This document shows, in pieces, positions 1-7,868 of a stretch of DNA of 64,000 bases. The stretch comes from Mogibacterium neglectum (GTDB lineage Bacteria > Bacillota > Clostridia > Peptostreptococcales > Anaerovoracaceae). The notes beneath the pieces were generated by a model, which was given only the letters and a program-made list of their open reading frames with translations, was not told the DNA's origin and made no database searches. The translations under genes and the position numbers were made by a program. The stretch's first letter is position 1; the number at the start of each line of letters is the position of its first letter. The stretch covers positions 372,001 to 436,000 of the forward strand of contig NZ_CP128647.1 of the NCBI RefSeq assembly GCF_030644205.1, given 5' to 3'.

Positions 1-532
1 CTCAATCACAGGACGTGGAACAGTAGCAACAGGAAGAGTTGAGAGAGGAACCCTCAAGGTAGGAGACGAAGTAGAGCTCGTAGGACTAAGCGACGAGAAG
101 AGAAAGGTAGTTGTAACTGGAGTAGAGATGTTCAAGAAGACTCTTGATGCAGCAGAAACAGGAGACAACATCGGAGCACTACTAAGAGGAATCCAGAGAG
201 ACGAAATCGAAAGAGGACAGGTACTCTCAAAGCCAGGCTCAATACACCCACACACAAAGTTCAAGGGACAGGTATACGTACTAAAGAAGGAAGAGGGTGG
301 AAGACACACACCATTCTTCAATGGATACAGACCACAGTTCTACCTAAGAACGACAGACGTAACAGGAGATCTAAAGTTACCAGAGGGTACAGAGATGTGC
401 ATGCCTGGAGATAACGTAGTAATGGAGATTGAACTGATTACACCAGTAGCTATCGAAGAGGGACTACGCTTCGCTATTAGAGAAGGTGGAAGAACAGTAG
501 GATCCGGAGTAGTTACAGAGATTATCGAGTAA
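1..532 (+). CDS. tuf: Elongation factor Tu, C-terminal part (5' end outside window)
   Basis: EF-Tu carries aminoacyl-tRNA to the ribosome in a GTP-dependent manner. Only domains 2 and 3 are in the window; reading starts in frame at base 2 with [15 protein letters not shown], the start of domain 2. Domain 3 is recognisable from [26 protein letters not shown] and the C-terminal [11 protein letters not shown]. The GTPase domain lies upstream of base 1. Codon choice is strongly biased compared with later genes, as expected for a very highly expressed protein. A strong terminator follows. The identification is not in doubt; which tuf copy this is cannot be told. Confidence 0.98.
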   Translation, partial: SITGRGTVATGRVERGTLKVGDEVELVGLSDEKRKVVVTGVEMFKKTLDAAETGDNIGALLRGIQRDEIERGQVLSKPGSIHPHTKFKGQVYVLKKEEGGRHTPFFNGYRPQFYLRTTDVTGDLKLPEGTEMCMPGDNVVMEIELITPVAIEEGLRFAIREGGRTVGSGVVTEIIE

Positions 533-569
533 TCATAGATTACGAGGTAGACCACTAGTATACTAAGAA

Positions 570-596
570 ACAGGGGCGTATGCGCCCCTGTTTTTA
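570..596 (+). terminator. Intrinsic terminator of tuf
   Basis: A perfect 9-bp GC-rich stem (ACAGGGGCG with CGCCCCTGT, 4-base loop TATG) is followed directly by TTTTT. Confidence 0.93.
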
Positions 597-708
597 TGTT
601 CAAATATATATAAGATGTGGTATTCTATTATATGAATAATTAATAGTAATAAAACTCTATGGGGGAATTTAAATATTCAATACAGATTGAGTTTAGGAGA
701 GTTTAAAT

Positions 709-1800
709 ATGCGTAATAGAGCTATGACAAAATCACTGAGTAAAAGAATAATTAAGGCTATATTCATAATAGTATTGATTATAACTATTGTCTTTGCTGG
801 ACTTATAGTATTTATATCTTTAACTGAGTATAAGCCTGGTAAGGTTGAAAGAATAAGACTTTATGGGAACGCGTCTAAAGAAGTTAAAAAAGACGAAACT
901 ATCAAGATAATGTCCTGGAATATAGGATATGGAGCTCTTGGTGACAATGCTGATTTCTTTATGGACGGTGGAAATCATGTTTTAACGTCTAGTAAAGAAC
1001 GTGTAAATAAGAATATCAAATCTATTTCTGGTGAGATACGTAAACAATCTCCGGATATAACCATGATTCAGGAAGTGGATAAGGATTCAAGACGTTCATA
1101 TCACATCAATCAAGTCAAAAAGTTGGAGAACTCGATAAGAGGAAGTGAGTATTCTTATGCGAGAAACTACAAAGCTGCTTTCGTGCCATATCCAATGCCT
1201 CCGCTGGGCAAAATGGATAGCGGTATAATGACTATTTCCAGATTTAAAGCTGATTCTTCAAAGCGAGTTAGCTTGCCTGTCTCCTTTACATGGCCGGTTA
1301 GAACAGTAAATCTCAAGCGCTGTCTTCTCGTATCTCGAACTAAGGTCGAGGGAACTGGTAAGGAACTGGTGTATATTAATTTACATTTAGAGGCATATGA
1401 CAAAGGCGCAGGGAAAAAGGCACAGACTAGAGCGTTAAATAGAATACTTAAGAAGGAAGCCTCGAAAGGTAATTACGTAATCGCTGCGGGTGATTTCAAC
1501 CAGACCTTTAACAATGTGGATATCAATGAATATAAGGTTCGAAAGGGCCTATGGAAGCCAGGTATTATAGATATAAGTGATTATGATTCCTCACTAAACT
1601 TCGTTATGGATAGTGCCACGCCTACATGCAGATCGCTTGACAGACCACTCAAGGGAGCAGATAAATCTAAATTCCAGTATTATGTAATAGATGGCATAGT
1701 CTATTCATCTAACATAGAGATGTTCTATTGCAAGACGATAGATATAGGATTTAGGAACAGTGATCATAATCCTGTAGTCGCTGAGATTAAGCTAAAATAA
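709..1800 (+). CDS. Membrane-anchored endonuclease/exonuclease/phosphatase (EEP) family protein
   Basis: A 363-residue protein with an N-terminal transmembrane segment (about residues 13-37, IIKAIFIIVLIITIVFAG) and an extracytoplasmic EEP-fold domain. EEP landmarks are in order: MSWNIGYG near 67, the metal-binding glutamate in IQEVDKDS near 121, GDFNQTF near 263, and the catalytic SDHNPVVAEI at the C-terminus. EEP enzymes cleave phosphodiester bonds in nucleic acids, lipids or inositol phosphates; the substrate cannot be read from the sequence. The start follows AGGAG with 9 bases spacing; a second ATG five codons in is possible. The next gene begins 11 bases after the stop, so the two are probably cotranscribed. 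Confidence 0.85.
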   Translation: MRNRAMTKSLSKRIIKAIFIIVLIITIVFAGLIVFISLTEYKPGKVERIRLYGNASKEVKKDETIKIMSWNIGYGALGDNADFFMDGGNHVLTSSKERVNKNIKSISGEIRKQSPDITMIQEVDKDSRRSYHINQVKKLENSIRGSEYSYARNYKAAFVPYPMPPLGKMDSGIMTISRFKADSSKRVSLPVSFTWPVRTVNLKRCLLVSRTKVEGTGKELVYINLHLEAYDKGAGKKAQTRALNRILKKEASKGNYVIAAGDFNQTFNNVDINEYKVRKGLWKPGIIDISDYDSSLNFVMDSATPTCRSLDRPLKGADKSKFQYYVIDGIVYSSNIEMFYCKTIDIGFRNSDHNPVVAEIKLK

Positions 1801-1811
1801 AGGAGGTTACA

Positions 1812-2798
1812 ATGTTACTACTCGATGAACGAGACATAAGGAAAGTGTTCGATATGAATGATGCGATAGATTCAAATATCGAGGCATATAAGATTTTTTC
1901 TAGTGGAAATGCAGTTGTGCCGCTTCGTCAAGTTATCGCTGCTGATGAAGGAAGAGGTAACTTTGCATTTATGCCAGCATATAGCTCAAGGCTTGGAGCT
2001 GCAGGTATCAAAATTGTAAATATTTTTCCCGGCAACAGAGAATTTGGTGAGGCAACGACCATCGGGCAAGTGCTTCTCATGGATGATAAAAATGGGAAAG
2101 TGTTAGCGCTTATGGATGGAAGCTTCATTACTAAATTTCGTACGGGAGCAGCAACAGGTGCAGCATTCAAGCTTTTTGCAAGAAAAGATGCGAAGATTGG
2201 TTGCCTAATTGGTACTGGTGGACAAGCCGACTGTCAGCTTGAGGCTATGCTGACAGCATGCAATCTAGATGAAGTTAGGATTGTGGCTAGAGATTATGTT
2301 AAAACTGAAAAGTTCGTTGCTGAGATGACTGAGAGGTTTAAGAGTAGCAAAACTAATCTACTGGCATTTGATGATGCAGATGAAGCAGTAGATGGAGCCG
2401 ATGTCATAGTAGTAGTGACTGTTTCTACAGAACCAGTATTCGATGGAAATAGAGTAAAGAAGGGTGCCGTGGTAAGCGGTGTGGGATCGTATACAGCCGA
2501 GATGAATGAGATAGATCCAGAGTTGTTTAAGTTAGCGGACAAGATATATTTTGATTCTAAAGATGCTTGTATCGCTGAATCAGCAGATATTCAAATCCCT
2601 CTTAGAAAAGGATTGGTCTCAGCGGAAGAACTTACAGGAGATATAGGAGAATTTGCGCTTGGAGAAATTGTTGGCAGGGAGACTGATGATGAAATTATCA
2701 TATTTAAGAATGTAGGGCTTGGAATCCTTGACCTTGTAATTGCAAAGCTAATCTATGAAAAAGCGAAAAATAGAGAAATTGGATATCAATGGGGATAA
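1812..2798 (+). CDS. Ornithine cyclodeaminase / mu-crystallin family dehydrogenase
   Basis: A 328-residue NAD(P)-binding enzyme of the ornithine cyclodeaminase/alanine dehydrogenase/ketimine reductase family. The family lysine lies in GIKIVN (about 65-70), the conserved FRTGAATGAA block at 109-118, and the Rossmann loop GTGGQA at 134-139. VSGVGSYTAEMNEIDPEL matches the region that holds the catalytic aspartate. A strong AGGAGG ribosome site precedes the ATG. Members of this family cyclise ornithine, oxidise alanine or reduce cyclic imines; context (an EEP hydrolase upstream) does not decide between these. Family assignment is firm, substrate unknown. Confidence 0.88.
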   Translation: MLLLDERDIRKVFDMNDAIDSNIEAYKIFSSGNAVVPLRQVIAADEGRGNFAFMPAYSSRLGAAGIKIVNIFPGNREFGEATTIGQVLLMDDKNGKVLALMDGSFITKFRTGAATGAAFKLFARKDAKIGCLIGTGGQADCQLEAMLTACNLDEVRIVARDYVKTEKFVAEMTERFKSSKTNLLAFDDADEAVDGADVIVVVTVSTEPVFDGNRVKKGAVVSGVGSYTAEMNEIDPELFKLADKIYFDSKDACIAESADIQIPLRKGLVSAEELTGDIGEFALGEIVGRETDDEIIIFKNVGLGILDLVIAKLIYEKAKNREIGYQWG

Positions 2799-2876
2799 TT
2801 TATAAATAAAATAGTAAATATTACAATAACCAAACTGTGGCAGACACTAAGTTTGTGAAAATGTACAAATGAATTG

Positions 2877-2905
2877 TTGACAATTGAAATACAGTCTACT
2901 ATAAT
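2877..2905 (+). promoter_or_regulatory. Sigma-A-type promoter of an orphan small transcript
   Basis: Perfect -35 TTGACA (2877-2882), 17-base spacer, perfect -10 TATAAT (2900-2905). Predicted transcription start is about 2912. No gene follows before the terminator at 3009-3037. Confidence 0.85.
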
Positions 2906-2911
2906 CATCTT

Positions 2912-3037
2912 GTAAGTAAGTGAAAAGGGTTGAAATACAGATTTTTAGTATCGGGAATAGGGGAGTTCTTGATACATCTGAAAACGTTCGTTTTAGCCAT
3001 TGCGAACAAAGCCGAAGGAATAGCCTTCGGCTTATTT
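2912..3037 (+). ncRNA. Candidate structured small RNA or leader (about 125 nt)
   Basis: This stretch lies between a consensus promoter and an intrinsic terminator and contains no convincing ORF. It can fold as an elongated hairpin: CAGAT pairs with ATCTG, GTATC with GATAC (5-base bulge on the 5' side), and GGAA with TTCT around a purine-rich loop (TAGGGGAG). A short AAAACG/CGTTTT hairpin and the terminator stem follow. I do not recognise it as TPP, SAM, THF, preQ1, ZTP, c-di-GMP, T-box or other riboswitch classes I know. It could be a free small RNA, or a conditional leader for the ECF genes, though those have their own promoter after the terminator. The rest of the 2799-3108 gap holds no gene. 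Confidence 0.55.
3009..3037 (+). terminator. Intrinsic terminator of the orphan transcript
   Basis: A perfect 10-bp stem AAGCCGAAGG / CCTTCGGCTT with a 5-base loop, followed by ATTTATTT. Confidence 0.85.
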
Positions 3038-3062
3038 ATTTGGTGACAATTTACTCATTTCA

Positions 3063-3091
3063 TTGCCATACTTTTGGCACTAATATATAAT
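3063..3091 (+). promoter_or_regulatory. Promoter of the ECF operon with very short 5' leader
   Basis: TTGCCA (3063-3068), 17-base spacer, TATAAT (3086-3091). Predicted start of transcription is about 3098, only about 10 bases before the ATG at 3109, so the GGAGG at 3100-3104 would lie at the very 5' end of the mRNA. Confidence 0.7.
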
Positions 3092-3108
3092 TAATGTTTG
3101 GAGGCATT

Positions 3109-3945
3109 ATGACGAATTTTATTGAAGTAAAAGACTTAGTTTATAAGTACTCTAAGGAGCAGGGTGATGATAATCTATGCCCTGCGATTGATCATGTTTC
3201 AATTGAAATTTCACGTGGTGAATACATTGCTGTTGCCGGGTCTAATGGTTCTGGAAAATCCACACTAGCAAGATGCCTTAACGGGCTTTTACTACCAACT
3301 GAGGGAGAAATCCTGGTTGATGGAATGGATACGAGTGACGATGAGTGCATTTGGGATATCAGAAAGAAAATAGGTATGGTATTTCAAAATCCCGACAATC
3401 AAATTGTGTCGTCTATGGTTGAGGATGAGGTAGCATTTGGTCCTGAAAACATAGGGGTGGAGAATCCAGAACTCAGAAAAAGAGTAGATAATGCACTGAA
3501 AGCAGTCGGTATGTACGAATACAGAAATCGCGAAGCGCACAAACTCTCTGGAGGACAGAAGCAGCGAATTGCAATCGCTGGAGCCGTGGCTATGAGACCG
3601 GATTGTATAGTGTTAGATGAACCCACTGCAATGCTTGACCCCAAAGGGCGCAGTCAAGTTATGAAGGTAATCAGAGAGCTCAATGAGCAGGGAATTACGA
3701 TTATTTTAATTACACACTTTATGGAAGAGGTTGCAGAAGCAGATCGAGTGCTAGTCATGAAATCTGGAAAGCTCCTCAGAGACAGTGCGCCGGAAGACGT
3801 ATTTGCAGATACGAAACTTATCGAATCAGCAGGATTAGAGATTCCAGCCGCTGTTTTGCTGAGAAATGAACTTATTAAAAATGGAATTAATCTATCTCAA
3901 GAGATTATAAGTAAGGATGATTTGGTGGACGCATTATGTCAATAA
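3109..3945 (+). CDS. ecfA1: Energy-coupling factor transporter ATPase (first copy)
   Basis: One of two ABC-type ATPases that power an ECF vitamin or micronutrient importer in the cytoplasmic membrane. From the ATG at 3109 it has 278 residues: Walker A GSNGSGKS at 44-51, Q-loop VFQNPDNQ near 91-98, signature LSGGQ at 146-150, Walker B IVLDE at 167-171, H-loop LITHF near 205. The paired CbiO/EcfA hallmark VAFGPEN is present. An ATG at 3094 is in frame but sits on the -10 box, while 3109 has GGAGG at the right distance. The gene overlaps the second ATPase by 10 bases. No substrate-binding S component is adjacent, so this is probably a shared group II module. Confidence 0.93.
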   Translation: MTNFIEVKDLVYKYSKEQGDDNLCPAIDHVSIEISRGEYIAVAGSNGSGKSTLARCLNGLLLPTEGEILVDGMDTSDDECIWDIRKKIGMVFQNPDNQIVSSMVEDEVAFGPENIGVENPELRKRVDNALKAVGMYEYRNREAHKLSGGQKQRIAIAGAVAMRPDCIVLDEPTAMLDPKGRSQVMKVIRELNEQGITIILITHFMEEVAEADRVLVMKSGKLLRDSAPEDVFADTKLIESAGLEIPAAVLLRNELIKNGINLSQEIISKDDLVDALCQ

Positions 3946-4796
3946 TTGCAAGACATCTAACACATATATATTCAAAAGGACTCCCCGGTGAGACAGTTGC
4001 ACTTGATGATATTTCGTTTGAGGTTTCTGATGGAGAATGCATAGGTATAATTGGACATACTGGCTCTGGAAAGTCGACGCTCCTTCAGCATCTTAACGGG
4101 CTGCTGAAGCCTCATTCGGGAGAGATAATTGTCTCCGATATGAATATCGGAGATGGATCTGTCAAGAAAGTTGATATTAGTAGGAATGTGGGACTCGTCT
4201 TTCAGTATCCTGAGTATCAGCTCTTTGAGGAAACTGTTGCAAAAGATGTGGCATTTGGCCCAAGAAACCTTGGTGTGCCCGAAGAAGAGATTGATGACGT
4301 TGTAAGGGAGTCTATCGAACTACTCGGCCTCGATTATGATGCCGTCGCAGAAAAGTCGCCTTTTGAGCTATCAGGTGGGCAGAAGCGCAGAGTTGCCATC
4401 GCTGGTGTACTAGCGATGAAACCAAAGGTTCTTATATTAGATGAACCAACGGCAGGACTCGATCCCGCATCCAAGCGTGACATGCTTGAAGTAATTAAGA
4501 GGCTGAGACAGGAAAGAAACCTAATTGTGGCATTCGTCTCGCATAATATGAAAGATATAGCTGAACTTTCTGACCGCATCATCGTCATGAATGACGGAAG
4601 GCTTGTGATGAACGGAAGCCCTAATGAAGTATTTGCAAGGGCTAGCGAACTAAAGAGTATGGGGCTTAGTGTACCGCCAGTGACAGAGATTCTATACGAA
4701 GTGTCGGAAAAGCTTGGGCTTGAGTTCAAGCCAATTTTTGAAGAGAGAGAAGCTGCGAAGTATATAGCAGAGCGATTAAAGGAGAGGCGAAGATAG
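3936..4796 (+). CDS. ecfA2: Energy-coupling factor transporter ATPase (second copy)
   Basis: The partner ATPase of the ECF module, 286 residues. Walker A GHTGSGKS at 40-47, Q-loop VFQYPEYQ near 88-95 with the EcfA-typical FEETVAKDVAFGPRN, signature LSGGQ at 145-149, Walker B LILDE at 166-170. It starts inside the end of the first ATPase gene and its stop is one base before the ecfT start, so the three genes are translationally coupled. It is a paralogue of its neighbour, not a tandem duplication artefact; the two diverge throughout. Confidence 0.93.
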   Translation: MSIIARHLTHIYSKGLPGETVALDDISFEVSDGECIGIIGHTGSGKSTLLQHLNGLLKPHSGEIIVSDMNIGDGSVKKVDISRNVGLVFQYPEYQLFEETVAKDVAFGPRNLGVPEEEIDDVVRESIELLGLDYDAVAEKSPFELSGGQKRRVAIAGVLAMKPKVLILDEPTAGLDPASKRDMLEVIKRLRQERNLIVAFVSHNMKDIAELSDRIIVMNDGRLVMNGSPNEVFARASELKSMGLSVPPVTEILYEVSEKLGLEFKPIFEEREAAKYIAERLKERRR

Positions 4797-4797
4797 T

Positions 4798-5601
4798 ATG
4801 ATTAAAGACATAACACTTGGTCAGTATTATCCGGTTGAATCTCCGATTCATAGGCTGGAGGCACGCACTAAGGTACTCGGGGTCTTTGCGTACCTCGTAG
4901 GGCTTTTTCTGGTAAATAGACTGTGGGGGTTCGTAATTGCTGCGTTAGCTGTTGGAACTGTGATAAGGCTGTCAAATGTTCCGTTCTCATACATGGTGAG
5001 AGGACTAAAGGCTATAGTGCTTATTATTGCATTCACTATGGTTCTTAACATATTCATGATGGATGGGACTATCCTGTGGCAGTGGAAATTCCTGAGGATT
5101 ACATATGAGGGACTATATAGAGCTGCATTTATGGGTATAAGGCTTGTATTGCTGATTATAGGCACTTCGCTCCTAACCTTCTGCACTAAACCGACTGAAT
5201 TAACAGATGGGATTGAGAAGCTACTTAGTCCATTCTCTAAGCTAGGTCTGCCTGCACATGAGATTGCCCTGATGATGACAATTGCGCTCAGATTCATCCC
5301 TGTATTAATGGATGAAGCAGATAAAATCATGAAGGCGCAGCAATCGAGAGGTGCGGACTTTGAATCTGGGAACATTATCCAGAGAGCCAAGAGTATGATT
5401 CCAATAATAGTGCCGCTCTTCGTGAGTTCATTTAGGATTGCAGGAGACCTTGCTCTAGCTATGGAAGCAAGATGCTACCGGGGAGGTGATGGCAGGACGA
5501 AGCTTAATGAGACTAGATTCGAGAAGCGTGATGCTGTAGCTGCTATACTGATGATTATTTTCATTGTGGTGCTTGTTGCCAGTAGATTTTTAAACATATA
5601 A
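4798..5601 (+). CDS. ecfT: Energy-coupling factor transporter transmembrane protein EcfT
   Basis: The integral membrane T component (267 residues) that couples the EcfA pair to interchangeable S components. Several hydrophobic helices occur in the N-terminal half and one near the C-terminus (AVAAILMIIFIVVLVASRFL). The two diagnostic cytoplasmic coupling motifs are visible as QQSRGADFESG (about 180-190) and EARCYRGG (about 224-231). EcfT families share an Ala-Arg-Gly signature at these sites; here the first reads SRG and the second ARC. Start ATG is one base past the ecfA2 stop. The S component must be encoded elsewhere. Confidence 0.92.
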   Translation: MIKDITLGQYYPVESPIHRLEARTKVLGVFAYLVGLFLVNRLWGFVIAALAVGTVIRLSNVPFSYMVRGLKAIVLIIAFTMVLNIFMMDGTILWQWKFLRITYEGLYRAAFMGIRLVLLIIGTSLLTFCTKPTELTDGIEKLLSPFSKLGLPAHEIALMMTIALRFIPVLMDEADKIMKAQQSRGADFESGNIIQRAKSMIPIIVPLFVSSFRIAGDLALAMEARCYRGGDGRTKLNETRFEKRDAVAAILMIIFIVVLVASRFLNI

Positions 5602-5623
5602 TCTATAAAAAATAGGAGAATGT

Positions 5624-7510
5624 ATGAGACAGAGAAAAGTAAAAAACCTGGAAGAGAAATATGCCAAATTCGAAGACATATTGGTATATAATCCAGAAGA
5701 AATACGCGGGAAATGGGCAAAACGCGCTGGTGATAGCAAAGGAATTTACATGGAGGTTGGCTGCGGCAAGGGCAGGTTCATCTCACAGCTAGCTTCTCGT
5801 GAGCCAGAAAATTTCTTCATTGCAGTTGAAGGTCACAAGAGCGTACTTCTGCGCGCAATGGAAAAAGTTCATGAGCTTGAGCTGAAAAATGTCGTATTTA
5901 TACCAGAGTTTATCGAGAATCTGCACGAATGGTTTGTTGATAGCGAACTTGACGGAATTTACCTTAACTTTAGTGATCCCCTTCCTAAGAATTATTCAGC
6001 GAAGAAGAGGCTTACATACCGAGGAAAACTCAAACAGTATTTTGATGTACTTAAAGAAGATGGTGTTGTTAGGTTCAAGACTGACAATACTGATTTGTTT
6101 AATTATTCCGTAAATGAGGTGATTGCATCTAATCTAAGAATTCGAGAGTTTACTAGAGATTTACACGCTTCACCCTATAATGAAGATAATATTATGACTG
6201 AATATGAGGAGAAGTTTAGCGACAAGGGATTTAAGATCAAGATGATGGAGATTGGTCGCATACGAAAGAAAGGTGAAAAGATGAGTTTAGCAGCACTTAA
6301 TGGCAGGGAGATTCCAGAGCAGGATAAGGTGTTCGGAATTAGTGGCAGAGCGAAAGCAGCTATAAAGGCGAAAGGGCACGATAATGTTGCAAATGCAACC
6401 ATTGGTGCCTTGCTAGACGATGACGGAAATCTAATCGTGCTATCTTCTGTAGATGAGGCGGTAAAGAGTCTTGAACCATCGCAATACGCCGAGTATGCTC
6501 CGATTGCAGGAATCCCAGGATTTAAGGAGGCAGCGATAAAGGCGGCTCTAGGTAGTTATGAAACATCTAGGCACATAGGAATAGTTTCAACGCTAGGTGG
6601 TACAGGTTCGCTTAGAAATGCCATAGCGAATTATTCGTGCCCAGGTGATAAGATTCTGACTCATAACTGGTGCTGGCCAAATTACAAGAACATTGCGGCA
6701 GAGCAGGGACGCGGTTTTGAGACTTTTGAAATGTTCGATGATGATGGTAAATTTAATCTAGCTGATTTCGAATATAAAGTGAGCAAGCTGCTTCGTGTAC
6801 AGGATAGGCTCGTCCTGATTCTAAACACTCCTGCGAATAACCCAACGGGATATTCACTTTCACTTGATGAGTGGAAGAGCGTAATTGAGATTCTTGACAA
6901 TGTGCCTTACGAAAAGGTAGTCGCTCTAGTCGTGGACATAGCATATATCGATTTTGCTGGAGACGAGAAGAATGTTAGAGAATTTATTCCAGAGCTTGAA
7001 AAGCTTAAAAGCAATGTGCTGCCACTACTTGCATATAGCACCTCAAAGACATTTACTTTCTACGGATTTAGATGTGCGGCACTGATTTGTCTGGCTGATA
7101 GTGAAGAGATTGCCGATGAATTCGTAAAGGTGTGCTCATATTCTAGCAGATCCACATGGTCTAACTCGCCTCGTGGACCACAGGAAGCAATCGCAAAGAT
7201 TTATAGTGATAAAGAACTTCTGGCAAAGGTAGACGAAGAACGCAAGGAGTTCCGTGATATGCTGCTGGCGCGCGGAAGAGCTTTTGAAGAGGAGGCTAAG
7301 AAAGTTAATCTCAAAATAGTACCGTTTAGAGCAGGCTTTTTCGTATCTGTTCCATACGAAAATCCAGACGCATTAAGTGCAAAGCTTGAGGAAAGTGATG
7401 TGTACTGCGTACCTATGGATAAGGGAGTGCGGGTATCAATTGCATCAATATCTGAGGCTAAGTGCAGAAAGCTACCTGCAATTATCAAGGGCGCACTTGA
7501 GAGCCTATAG
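5624..7510 (+). CDS. trmB: TrmB-like tRNA (guanine-N7)-methyltransferase fused in frame to a PLP aminotransferase
   Basis: A single 628-codon frame with two unrelated enzymes. Residues 1 to about 215 are TrmB, which makes m7G46 in tRNA: SAM loop VGCGKGRF (45-52), IAVEGH, and NFSDPLPKNYSAKKRLT (115-131), where the usual DPWPK tryptophan is leucine. Residues about 220-628 are a class I/II aminotransferase: TPANNPTG, YSTSKTFTFYG with the PLP lysine at about 475, and a C-terminal RVSIAS. No stop separates them. An internal ATG at 6281 (residue 220), with AAAGGTG upstream, matches the usual start of such aminotransferases. It may be a true fusion, or trmB with a lost stop plus an internally initiated aminotransferase. 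It follows ecfT by 22 bases. Confidence 0.85.
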   Translation: MRQRKVKNLEEKYAKFEDILVYNPEEIRGKWAKRAGDSKGIYMEVGCGKGRFISQLASREPENFFIAVEGHKSVLLRAMEKVHELELKNVVFIPEFIENLHEWFVDSELDGIYLNFSDPLPKNYSAKKRLTYRGKLKQYFDVLKEDGVVRFKTDNTDLFNYSVNEVIASNLRIREFTRDLHASPYNEDNIMTEYEEKFSDKGFKIKMMEIGRIRKKGEKMSLAALNGREIPEQDKVFGISGRAKAAIKAKGHDNVANATIGALLDDDGNLIVLSSVDEAVKSLEPSQYAEYAPIAGIPGFKEAAIKAALGSYETSRHIGIVSTLGGTGSLRNAIANYSCPGDKILTHNWCWPNYKNIAAEQGRGFETFEMFDDDGKFNLADFEYKVSKLLRVQDRLVLILNTPANNPTGYSLSLDEWKSVIEILDNVPYEKVVALVVDIAYIDFAGDEKNVREFIPELEKLKSNVLPLLAYSTSKTFTFYGFRCAALICLADSEEIADEFVKVCSYSSRSTWSNSPRGPQEAIAKIYSDKELLAKVDEERKEFRDMLLARGRAFEEEAKKVNLKIVPFRAGFFVSVPYENPDALSAKLEESDVYCVPMDKGVRVSIASISEAKCRKLPAIIKGALESL

Positions 7511-7561
7511 TCATAAAGTGTGGATTGTTAGTGAATAAAACAATATTCGGTTACTAATGTG

Positions 7562-7590
7562 TTGAAATGCATACACTGGTGATATATAAT
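7562..7590 (+). promoter_or_regulatory. Promoter of the thiamine operon
   Basis: TTGAAA (7562-7567), 17-base spacer, TATAAT (7585-7590), placed about 20 bases before the TPP aptamer. Confidence 0.8.
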
Positions 7591-7611
7591 TATTTGGCAA
7601 ACAAAAGAATA

Positions 7612-7706
7612 TAACGAGCAAGGGGAGCGGTATCGCTGAGAGGTGATGTTGAAATACATTACGACTCTGAACCTGATTTGGATAATGCCAACGGAGGGAG
7701 AGTGCT
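7612..7706 (+). promoter_or_regulatory. TPP riboswitch (THI box)
   Basis: The conserved TPP-aptamer segments are present in order: AAGGGGAGC, GCTGAGAGG, then CTCTGAACCTGATTTGGATA and ATGCCAACGGAGGGA. TPP binding should close the aptamer and favour the terminator hairpin just downstream at 7715-7751, switching off thiE-thiD-thiC. The rest of the 7511-7868 gap holds the promoter, that terminator and about 115 bases of leader with no other feature seen. Confidence 0.95.
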
Positions 7707-7714
7707 GAATTACA

Positions 7715-7751
7715 TGTGTAATACCCAAGCTAGGGTGTTACACATTTTTTA
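7715..7751 (+). terminator. Riboswitch-controlled terminator
   Basis: TGTGTAATACCC pairs with GGGTGTTACACA (one T-G pair, 6-base loop), followed by TTTTTTATT. It lies between the TPP aptamer and the first gene, the expected position of an attenuator. Confidence 0.88.
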
Positions 7752-7868
7752 TTGGATTGCTTTAGCATTGAATTCTCCTAGTGAGAACGGCTAAATTAAT
7801 AAACAAGCGACTGAGTAGATTGCTATGATTGCATGAAAGATCATGAAGTTACATTAGGAGTCAAAACT

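Noticed and set aside
2930-3088. A GTG-initiated open frame through the orphan RNA (about 52 codons)
   Set aside because: No ribosome site, translation looks random, and it crosses the terminator and the next promoter.
4848-5390. A 180-codon minus-strand ORF opposite ecfT
   Set aside because: Shadow frame of a membrane protein; no homology pattern and no promoter.
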